Of a stretch of DNA of 64,000 bases, positions 55,692 to 64,000 are shown piece by piece. The position numbers and the translations under genes are program-made. Source of the stretch: Aegilops tauschii subsp. strangulata (taxonomy: Eukaryota; Streptophyta; Magnoliopsida; Poales; Poaceae); NCBI RefSeq assembly GCF_002575655.3, contig NC_053040.3, positions 359,288,267 through 359,352,266 on the forward strand, written 5' to 3'. Each line of letters begins with the position of its first letter. The stretch's first letter is position 1. Under the pieces are notes generated by a model that worked only from the letters and a program-made list of their open reading frames with translations, was not told the DNA's origin and made no database searches.

Positions 55692-57931
55692 TTGTTAAAA
55701 ATCACAGAAGCGTGATAAAATTCTGAAATATTTACAAAAGATTTATATACAAATTTCCTACGTTTTCCTACTTTTTCAGAATTTTTGGAGTTACAGAAGC
55801 ATGGTCAAAGTCCAGATTAATATATACTCTTCTATTTTTGACAGATTATGTTTTCGTTGCATTGTGTGCTTATTTTGATGAATCTATGGATTGTATCGGG
55901 GGGTATAAGCCATGGTAAAGTTGGAATACAATAGGTATAATGCAATAATAAAATATGAATGGGTTTGTAACAGTACTTAAAGTGGTGATTTGCTTTATTA
56001 TACTAACGGATCTCACGAAGGTTTTGTTAAGTTTTGTGTGATTGAAGTTTTCAAGTTTTGGGTGAGATCACGATGGATGAAGGAATAAGGAGTGAAAAGA
56101 GCCTAAGCTTGGGGATGCCCATGGCACTCCAAGTTAATATTCAAGGAGAACCAAGCAACTAAGCTTGGGGATGCCTTTCGGGGCATCCCCTCTTAGTTCT
56201 AACAACCATCGATAATTTTACTTGGAGCTATATTTTTATTCGTCACATATCATGAGTTTTGCTTGGAGCATCTTGTATTATATGAGTCTTTGCTTGTTTT
56301 GGTTTTTAGTTTGTTGCAATCATCCTTGCTGGACACACCTATTTGAGAGAGCCATAATTATGCTATGATTTGTTAGAATTGCTCTACGTGCTACACTTAA
56401 AATTTTTGAGCTATGGAACTGCTCTAGTGCTTCACTTATATCTTTTTGAGCACGGTGTGCTTTTAAATTTTGAAGAAATACTCTCATGCTTCACTTAGAT
56501 TAATTTGAGAGTTAGTAAATTTTTGAAGAAATTCTCTCATGCTTCACTTATATTATTTTGAGAGGCGAAAATTTTTATGCTCATGTCCTTCACTTAGATT
56601 TGTTTGAGCTTGTCAAAAGCAATTGCAATGTATGAAATTAGTCCCAAGGTGATAGATATTCAAGAGAGATATAATAAAAACTTTCATGAAGATCATTGGA
56701 CAAAATAAACTTGATTCTTTGTAATAGTTTTGATATATGATGATAGTAATATATGAGTCATCTTGGTGAGTAATTATGCGTTAGTAAGAATATTTGTGTT
56801 AAGGTTTGTGATTCCCTAGGCAAGCACGAAAGTCAATAGTTATGCAATGAAATTACATCCTACTTGTGCTGCATTATTCGGTGTTAGTTATGCTTAATGC
56901 TCGTTTATGAGATTTTCGTTTCTTGGTTGGTTGCTTCTCAATCTATTTGCTAGCCTCCATTTGTACTAAGTGGGAATACTACTTGTGCATCCAAAATGCT
57001 TAAAACCACTTATGCCATATGAGTCCACCATACCTACCTATATGCGGTATTTTCGTGCCGTTCTAAGTAAATTTGTATGTGCAAACTCTAATTTTCAAAA
57101 GGAATTTCCTTTTTGTGTGCCTGTATCACTCATGAAGTGGCAGGGGGTGGCAAATATTTTTCCATGCTAGATGTGTTATTCTCAAGATGAGTGTTTATTC
57201 ACTTGTCATTGCACGAGAGTGTGGCGGTGATAGGGATGCCCAGTCCCGAAATGAAAAAAAAATTTACTTTATGTTGTCAAATAATAAATACCTTGGAAAG
57301 TGTTGGTATGGAAGGCATCCGTGGATACAGCTAGCCATGGATTATGAAAGAATGGTGAAAAAAGGAATAAACTTTATTTTATGTTTGGGAACCGCCTATG
57401 ATGTATCTAGCATGGGAAGTATTGGGAACTACTCGGTCGTTTTCGTTGACGGGAAAAGCATGCCTCTCAAAATATTTTATCTCTCAATTTAAGCTTTGAG
57501 CTCTGGCACCTCTACAAATCTCTGCTTCCCTCTGCGAAGGGCATATCTATTTACTTTTATGCCATTTTTTATTTGAGTCTCCATCTTCTCTTATAAAGCA
57601 CCAACTAGGGAGTACTATGATCATACTTGTGCATTGGATGTAGGAATATTCGAGTGTGTTTCGTGAATGGATCAATGATTGAGCATGATGGGCTGGGGAT
57701 AACTTTCTTTAGTGTTGATTTTTTGAAATAAATGGTTGCTTGTTGATATGCTTGAGTATTGAAGTCTTCATGTCAATTATAGACTATTGCTTTGAACCAT
57801 CTAAAAGTCCAAATGTCCATGCTACAAAGAAAATAATATGTGATGAACATGTTAGGCAGCATTCCACATCAAAAAAATTCTTTTTATCATTTACCTACTC
57901 GAGGACGAGCAGAAATTAAGCTTGGGGATGC
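55692..57931 (+). other. 3' internal non-coding region of Sabrina/WHAM-like element
   Basis: It is AT-rich and shows GCTTGGGGATGCC blocks typical of this family (56109, 56161 and 57920). The last one directly precedes the 3' LTR as a polypurine-type tract. Small frames at 56970-57170 and 57187-57492 lack recognised motifs. Confidence 0.65.
56370..56620 (+). repeat. ~60-bp tandem motif TGCTTCACTTAGATT...TTTGAG
   Basis: About five imperfect copies of (C/G)TGCTTCACTTA(G/T)AT followed by TTTTGAG(A/C) occur with 55-65 bp spacing. It is non-coding and inside the gypsy element. Confidence 0.75.
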
Positions 57932-58235
57932 TGATACGTCTCCGACGTATCTATAATTTTTTATTGTTCCATGCTGTTATATTATCATTCTTGGATGTTT
58001 TACATTCATGTTATAGCAACTTTATATCATTTTTTGGGACTAACCTATTGACATAATGCCCAGTGCCAGTTGCCATTTTTTGCTTCTTTTTTACTTCGCA
58101 GAATATGAGTACCAAACGAAGTCCAAATGCCACGAAACTTTGGAGATTTTTTTGGACCAGAAGACAACTTGGGAGCCAAGGAAGCACTAGAGGGGAGGGC
58201 CATGGGGCCCACCACCCACCTGGGCGCGCCAGAGG
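57932..58235 (+). repeat. 3' LTR of Sabrina/WHAM-like element, first part
   Basis: It starts TGATACGTCTCCGACG and follows the 5' LTR copy until AGAGG at 58231-58235, where the 4.2-kb element inserted. It resumes at 62468-62510 and is cut there by another gypsy LTR. Confidence 0.85.
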
Positions 58236-58768
58236 TGTAACACCCCGCATGTATCTCGCCATATTTGTAACTCCGACTCTTGCCATTTTCGGCTATGTGA
58301 TATGTTTTTCCCTCCGTTGTCGGGTTTTGTCTTTCGTTTTGTTTTTTGTCATGTCATGTATTTTCATATCATGGCATCATGTGCATTGCATTCGCATACG
58401 TGTTCGTCTCATGCATCCGAGCATTTTCCACGTTGTCCGTTTTCCAATCCGGCGCTCCTATCTCCTCCGGTGCACCCCTCTTGTTTTCTTTCGTGTGCGT
58501 GTGTCAAACTTTCTCGGAATGGACTGAGGCTTGTCAAGTGGTCTTTATATACCACCCGGAGACTACCGGTCAAGTTTCGTTCCATTCGGAGGTCGTTTGG
58601 TACTCCAACGGTTAACCGGGCCTCCGCTATGTCCATTTGAGTGTCCAGCAAAACCCCCCTCCAAAACCAGCCCAAAGCCCACCAAACTCTCTTCCATGCT
58701 CTAGGTTGTTCGATCACGATCGTGTGGGCGAAAACCGCACCTCATTTGGAGCCTCCTAGCTCCCTCTA

Positions 58769-58778
58769 CCTATTTATA
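58769..58778 (+). promoter_or_regulatory. TATA-like box of the 4.2-kb element
   Basis: TATTTATATG precedes by about 40 bp a CCCTAACCCTCTCCCTCCG leader, typical of plant transcription starts. It is about 535 bp from the left end, as in a U3 region. Confidence 0.4.
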
Positions 58779-58799
58779 TGTGGGCATCCCGAAAAACGA

Positions 58800-59270
58800 A
58801 ATCTCAGACGAACCCTAACCCTCTCCCTCCGCGCCGCGCCGGACACGTCCGCCGCCGCGCCCCGGCGAATCTACTGCTGCCACGTGTCCCGCCGGCCTCT
58901 CCCTCCGCGCCGGCCCGCGAGCCCGCCGCGGGCCTGCCCGAGCCCGCCGCCGCCTCCTCCGCGCCCGCCACCGCCGCCTCTGCCGGAGCCGCGCCGCCGC
59001 CGCCCGCCGGTCTCCTCGCCGCCGGCCGAGCTCGCCTCCGCCGTCCGTCGCTCCGGGCGCCGCCGCCCGCCGGCGCCACCGCCTCCGGCGACAGCCGCCC
59101 CCGCCGGCGACCGCCTCCTCCGCCGCGCCTCCTCCTCTCCTCCCCCGCCTAGCGCCGCCCGCCGCCGGTCCCTGCCTCGCCGCCGTCGGGCTCGAGCTCG
59201 AGCTCGGGAGCCGGCCCGATCCGATCCGGTAGAAACCGCGCCCGTTGACTTTTCTCCCCCTCGAAATTCT
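58800..59270 (+). other. CpG-rich block, possible leader or first exon
   Basis: The block is over 70% G+C by eye and open in several frames on both strands, with Pro/Ala/Arg-rich products only. I do not call a protein. It may be the leader of an element transcript. Confidence 0.4.
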
Positions 59271-60761
59271 TCTAAGTCTTGGAAATTCATCAGCATATGC
59301 ACTTATTCCCGATGCGATAACTTTGTGCATGTAGCTCCGATTCGCGCGTATAATATGTCAAATTGTTCGCCTCGTGATGCTCTTCATTTTGTTCAATTGC
59401 ACCATGTTCATTAGAGGTCATCTTGATGCCCAAAGCTTCGTTGGAAGAGGGCTAGTTGCTGTAATCTCTGGTTCTTATCAGAACTTGGAGATTTGTCATT
59501 TTTGTATCATTTATTCTGTGCATATTTTGAGCATGAACTCTACATGTGTTTTGAAGTATGCCATGCCATCTTTCCAGTGGTTTAGTCCATGTATTTTTGT
59601 GGTCTTTGTGGTGACTAGCACAAGCATGCAAAGTAGGCCCCGTAATATTTCTGATTTCAGGGACTTAGTGATTTCTCTAAGTCCTTGTCTGCTGTAATTT
59701 TGTTGTGATGTAAACTTGATGCTAGAGAGAGATCCATGCATATTTTGGAGATGTTCAGTAAGGATGTTTTTGAGCTATAGTTGTAATTGATCCATTCCTG
59801 CAATTGTGTGCAATTTTAGAGCACCATAGCATGACTCAATCTTGCTCTACTTTTGCTATAAAATATTTCTGGCAGATACTTAACATGACATGCATTTTTG
59901 CCAAGCTTATTGTAGTTGATCCGTACATGCTATGCAATTGTTCTTACCATGGATAGCTTCATAAACATGCTATCTTGCGGCAGGTGTGCTTGGTTTGTCA
60001 TGCATTGCTCTGTAGTGAGTGCATCAAGCTCAAAAAGAGGCCTACATATTAATATTTCTGCCATGCTCTGTTTTCTGCTAAGTCTGTAACCTGATAACGA
60101 AACTTGCTATGTTTACATGCTTGCCATCATATCTTCTGGTCCTTTTTGGCTTATGGTCAGTAAGGGACTTTTGTCATGTGCATTTAGTAGAACACTACCA
60201 TGCCTTGTTTTGCTATGTTAAGTTCCTTTAGCATGTTGATTTCGTGCTCTGAACAGTGCTACCTGATGCTGATTTCTGCCATGTCCAGTTTTTCACCAAG
60301 TCTGTGAACCTGTAATCTTTTGCACTTTTTGCCATGCTTGTTTGAGCTTGATATGTTGTGAACTAGCCGTAACTCAGTGTTCATCTTTTGTCAAGCATCT
60401 CCTGTAGATTACTGCCATGTGCTTTGTTGCTATGTTGGGGTGCTGTAGCATTGTTACTTGTTGCATTTTAAGTGCTATCTTGCTGTTTATCGCAGATTGG
60501 TGTCATACTTGTTTTGCTTGCCATTTGCAAACCGTGCATCCGATTCCGGTGATCTTTATATCGATTTCGACCGAAATCATCTCATCTTTCCAGTGGCATG
60601 CTTGGTTTGCCAAGTTACTGCCATGTTCATCATTTTCCTTCCGGAGCACGCATATGCATCGCATATCATATCTTGCATATCATACATGTCTTGCATCATG
60701 TTGCTTGTGCATTTCTCGTTGTTGATTGTGGTTCCGTTTGTTTGTGTTCTTGTCTTGGGTA

Positions 60762-60855
60762 GAGCCGGGAGACGAGTTCGTGAACGAGGAACCTGTCGAG
60801 TACGCTTACGAGGATCAAGCTTTCGACAACTCTGAGAATCTTGCAGGCAAGATGA
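60762..60855 (+). other. Putative acidic exon within the 4.2-kb element
   Basis: The stretch encodes an acidic peptide (EPGDEFVNEEPVEYAYED) bordered by TTGGGTAG upstream and GCAGGCAAG downstream, possible acceptor and boundary sites. A second acidic C-terminal piece lies at 62085-62181 ([20 protein letters not shown] then stop). They could be exons of an unknown small protein. The evidence is codon-like composition only. Confidence 0.25.
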
Positions 60856-62467
60856 CCACCCCTCGAAATCACTTCTATCTTTGCTATGCTAGCTGTTCGC
60901 TCTATTGCCATGCTCGCTACCTATCACTTGCTATATCATGTCTCCTATTTCAGCCATGTCAGCCCCTAACCATCCTTTCCTAGTAAACCGTTGTTTGGCT
61001 ATGTTACCGCTTTTGCTCAGCCCCTCTTATAGCGTTGCTAGCTGCAGGTGAAGTTGAAGTTTGTTCCATATCGGAACATGGACATGTTGGGATATCACAA
61101 TATCTCTTATTTAATTAATGCATCTATATATTTTGGTTAAGGGTGGAAGGCTCGGCCTTATGCCTGGTGTTTTGTTCCACTCTTGCCGCCCTAGTTACTG
61201 TTATGCCGGGATTATGTTCCTTGAGTTTGCGTTCCTTACGCGGTCGGGTGATTTATGGGACCCCCTTGACAGTTCGCCTTGAATAAAACTCCTCCAGCAA
61301 GGCCCAACCTTGGTTTTACCATTTGCGACCTATACCTTTTTCCCCCGGGTTTTCTAGAGCCCGAGGGTCATCTTTATTTTAAACCCCCGGGCCAGTGCTC
61401 CTCTGAGTATTGGTCCAAACTGTCAGTCGCCGGTGGCCACCAGGGGCAACTCTGGTCTGGCCTATCGGAAGCTTGGACAATCCGGTGTGCCCTGAGAACG
61501 AGATATGTGCAGCTCCTATCGGGATTTGTCGGCACATTCGGGAGGCTTTGCTGGTCTTGTTTTACCATTGTCGAGATGTCTTGCAAACCGGAATTCCGAG
61601 ACTGATCGGGTCTTTCCGGGAGAAGGTTATCCTTCGTTGACCGTGAGAGCTTATGATGGGTTAAGTTGGGACACCCCTGCAGGGTATTATCTTTCGAAAG
61701 TCGTGCCCGCGGTTATGAGGCAGATGGGAATTTGTTAATGTCCGGTTGTAGATAACTTGTCACTTGACCCAATTAAAATACACCAAGTGCGTGTGTAGCC
61801 GTGATGGTCTCTTCTCGGCGGAGTCCGGGAAGTGAACACGGTCTGCGTTATGTATGACGTAAGTAGGTGTTCAGGACCTCTTCTTGGTCATTGCTAGATG
61901 ACGCCCGTTCCATTGCTTCTCTTCTCGCTCTCATTTGCGCAAGTTAGCCACCATATATGCTTTTGCCGCTGCAGCTCCACCTCTTTGCACCTCTTTGTCC
62001 TATAAGCTTAAATAGTCTTGATCTCGCGGGTGTGAGATTGCTGAGTCCCCATGACTCACAGATACTTCCAACACCAGTTGCAGGTGCCGACGATGCCAGT
62101 GCAGATGATGGCGTCGATCTCAAGTGGGAGTTCGACGAGGAACGTGGTCGTTACTATGTGTCTTTTCCTGATGATCAGTAGTGGAGCCCAGTTGGGACGA
62201 TCGGGGATCTAGCATTTGGGGTTGTCTTATTTTCATCTGGATTTTGACCGTAGCCGGTCTATATGATTGTATTTTGGGATGATGTATGATGACATTTATG
62301 TATTGTGTGAAGTGGCGATTGTAAGCCAACTCTTTATCCCAGTCTTATTCATTACATGGGATTGTGTGAAGATGACCCTTCTTGCGACAAAACCACTATG
62401 CGGTTATGCCTCTAAGTCGTGCCTCGACACGTGGGAGATATAGCCGCATCGTGGGCGTTACAAGAGG

Positions 62468-62510
62468 CCCCTTACATGCCCTGATGGGTGGTGGGGCCCA
62501 TGGAGGTCTC
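62468..62510 (+). repeat. 3' LTR of Sabrina/WHAM-like element, resumed part
   Basis: CCCTGATGGGTGGTGGGGCC and GGAGGTCTC match 51007-51037 of the 5' LTR. The next gypsy LTR begins at 62511. Confidence 0.85.
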
Positions 62511-62982
62511 TGTCGGTGTCAAAACCGGCGGATCTCGGGTAGGGGGTCCCGAACTGTGCGTCTAAGGCGGATGGTAGCAGGAGGCGGGGGAAACAATGTT
62601 TACCCAGGTTCGGGCCCTCTCGATGGAGGTAATACCCTACTTCCTGCTTGATTGATCTTGATGATATGAGTATTACAAGAGTTGATCTACCACGAGATCG
62701 TAGAGGCTAAACCCTAGAAGCTAGCCTATGGTATGATTGTTGTTGTCCTACGGACTAAAACTCTCCGGTTTATATAGACACCAGAGGGGGCTAGGGTTAC
62801 ACAGAGTCGGTTACAAGTGAGGAGATCTACATATCTGTATTGCCAAGCTTGCCTTCCACGCCAAGGAGAGTCCCATCCGGACACGGGACAAAGTCTTCAA
62901 TCTTGTATCTTCATAGTCCAACAGTCCGGCCAAAGGATACAGTCCGGCTGTCCGAGGACCCCCTAATCCAGGACTCCCTCGG
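62511..62982 (-). repeat. 3' LTR of right-edge Fatima-like element
   Basis: 472 bp, ending GGACTCCCTCG (CA changed to CG). A TATA-like TATATAAAC on the minus strand lies near 62767-62776. Confidence 0.88.
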
Positions 62983-63308
62983 TAGCCCCCGAACCAGGCT
63001 TCAATGGCGATGAGTCCGGCGTGCAGATTGTCTTCGGCATTGCAAGGCGGGTTCTTCTCCAAATTCCGAATACCTGTTTGAGTAGTGTCCAGCTTCCCAT
63101 AAATGTTGCACTCCTTGGCTTCCGTGCCTAATAATGGATATCCTCCACGCGTCGAGCGAATGCGAGAAGTCGGAGCATTTTTACATTTGCCACCCTAGCC
63201 ATCTGGGTGAATCGCCTATTAAAGAGACGGGGATTCTCAGATCCAGATCACACCATCCTCCCACAGCGAGTATCCATCGGAGCGCGCCCGGAAAAAATCC
63301 ATTCCAAC

Positions 63309-64000
63309 ATGGCCGGCCATCGCAGCTCCTCCTCTCGCTCCCATAGCCCTAAGCCCGGCAATTGGAAGAAGTGTTCCGTCCCGCACAATCAACTAGTAGA
63401 GTTGCAGACCCAGGGATTCCTCCCTCCAGCGTATATGGTCCCCGTTCGAGCCGGGCTTGCCACCTATAATGGCGGGGAGCAAGCGGAGAGCCTTCCCGAC
63501 CCATCCAAAGGGGAGCGGGTATGCCTTGTCCCTTACTTATTAAGAGGGCTTGGATTTCCAATTCATCCATTCCTCCGCGGGCTCGTGGAGTTCTACGGCC
63601 TCCAGCTGCACAATTTTACTCCCGCCTCCATATTACACATCGCTGGCTATGTCGCCTTTTGCGAGCTGTTTCTGGGCTACGATGCTCATTTCGAGCTATG
63701 GAAGAGGCTGTTCTGCCTCGTACCCCGTACACAAGAGGGGTCAATATATCAAGTGGGCGGAGCCGAGATATGGCGCATCGCCGGGACCGGATATATGTCC
63801 GGTACTCCAAAGAAGACGTCTGAAGATTGGCCTTCGGAGTGGTTTTATACGGAGGACGTCCCCCTTCCAGACCCTGTTCGGATGGGCCTTCCTGAGTTTA
63901 ATAACGCTCCTTTGAAGAAACGTCGCAGCTGGCGCCCTCGGAGCCACCAGGAGGAAGATAACAGAGAGGTCCTTTACCTGATGGGCCGGATACAAACGCT
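63309..64000 (+). CDS. Antisense gene of gypsy element, intact N-terminal domain
   Basis: From ATG 63309 the frame stays open to the window end, about 230 codons. It starts MAGHRSSSSRSHSPKPG and has LPDPSKGERVCLVPYLLRGL, HPFLRGLVEFYGLQLHNFTP, ILHIAGYVAFCELFLG and DWPSEWFYTEDVPLPD. This is the 'putative gypsy type transposon' domain layout (PF04195-like) also seen, broken, at 34349-35215. It lies antisense to gag, about 330 bp inside the 3' LTR. Function is unknown. The coiled-coil and C-terminal exons would lie beyond the window. Confidence 0.8.
   Translation, partial: MAGHRSSSSRSHSPKPGNWKKCSVPHNQLVELQTQGFLPPAYMVPVRAGLATYNGGEQAESLPDPSKGERVCLVPYLLRGLGFPIHPFLRGLVEFYGLQLHNFTPASILHIAGYVAFCELFLGYDAHFELWKRLFCLVPRTQEGSIYQVGGAEIWRIAGTGYMSGTPKKTSEDWPSEWFYTEDVPLPDPVRMGLPEFNNAPLKKRRSWRPRSHQEEDNREVLYLMGRIQT

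Larger units (their letters stand above)
58236..62462 (+). mobile_element. 4.2-kb TGTAAC...GTTACA element with AGAGG target duplication
   Basis: It begins TGTAACACCCCGCATG and ends GTGGGCGTTACA. AGAGG flanks it at 58231-58235 and 62463-62467, and the host LTR reads through on both sides. TG...CA ends with a 5-bp duplication suggest a solo LTR of a family with a very long LTR, or a small non-autonomous LTR element. I see no internal pair of terminal direct repeats. A TATA-like TATTTATATG lies at about 58769-58778, followed by a CCCTAACCCTCTCC leader and a GC-rich block. Confidence 0.82.
50729..62510 (+). mobile_element. Sabrina/WHAM-like gypsy element, plus strand, heavily nested
   Basis: The 5' LTR (50729 to about 52279) lacks roughly its first 40 bp compared with the 3' LTR that starts TGATACGTCTCCGACG at 57932. 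The interior has a PBS-like GCGCCGTTGCCGGGGAG at 52279-52295, gag-like fragments and long non-coding DNA typical of non-autonomous members. It is interrupted by a Helitron (53723-55691). Its 3' LTR is interrupted by the 58236-62462 element and then cut by another gypsy LTR at 62511. Confidence 0.8.
62511..64000 (-). mobile_element. Fatima-like gypsy element, left end only
   Basis: The 3' LTR (62511-62982) begins TGTCGGTGTCAAAACCGG, like the LTRs at 33321 and 44580. The internal start GTAGCCCCCGAACCAGGCTTC matches 33793 onward. The antisense gene begins at 63309. Gag and the 5' LTR would lie to the right of the window. Confidence 0.9.

Noticed and set aside
58804..59330. Several overlapping GC-rich frames up to 171 codons on the minus strand
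   Set aside because: The products are Arg/Gly/Ala low-complexity in all frames, typical of GC-rich leader DNA.
1..64000. CRISPR arrays, prokaryotic operons, rRNA or intact tRNA genes
   Set aside because: The window is a plant repeat landscape. Short-period repeats lack spacer structure and no rRNA core was recognised.

Overview
The window is a repeat-packed intergenic stretch of a large grass genome. Several elements look Triticeae (wheat, Aegilops, rye or barley group). One copia element and one solo LTR have the termini of the Angela/BARE-1/WIS group. Several gypsy LTRs look Fatima-like, and one gypsy element looks Sabrina/WHAM-like. Family names are recognised from memory and were not searched. 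I found no confident single-copy host gene, no rRNA, no bona fide tRNA and no CRISPR. Almost every base that can be explained belongs to a transposable element, many nested in one another.

Layout. 1-9144: the 5' part of a minus-strand gypsy element (LTR, PBS, gag, protease, RT-RNaseH-integrase), whose left end carries a plus-strand, spliced antisense gene. 9145-9990: unassigned. 9990-12955: a decayed plus-strand LINE. 12956-16387 and 28108-30200: AT-rich DNA with short-period repeat arrays on either side of a CACTA transposon (16388-28107, 3-bp target duplication TTT). The CACTA carries a gene-like unit with two B3-like domains and is itself interrupted by a copia element (16781-24508). 31129-31975: remnant of a Harbinger-like ORF1. 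31980-49622: two non-autonomous gypsy elements of one family, the younger (33321-45048, target duplication GCACT) inserted in the older. The younger one is interrupted by a solo Angela-type LTR (target duplication TCCGT) and by an 850-bp foldback DNA transposon (9-bp target duplication TAAAATCTT). 49623-50715: gypsy pol debris. 50729-62510: a Sabrina/WHAM-like gypsy holding a Helitron (53723-55691) and a 4.2-kb TGTAAC...GTTACA element (target duplication AGAGG). 62511-64000: start of another Fatima-like element with an intact antisense ORF.

How the parts relate. The recurring theme is the gypsy group with gag or gag-pol on one strand and a separate coiled-coil gene on the opposite strand near the 3' LTR. 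Four copies of the antisense gene are visible, two of them open throughout the visible part. Two of the elements keep gag, protease and the antisense gene but have no RT or integrase, so they look like a non-autonomous subfamily mobilised by others. The CACTA element with its own B3-like cargo gene is the other notable unit. Frames, introns, termini and target duplications were read by eye; exact percentages and family names need alignment.
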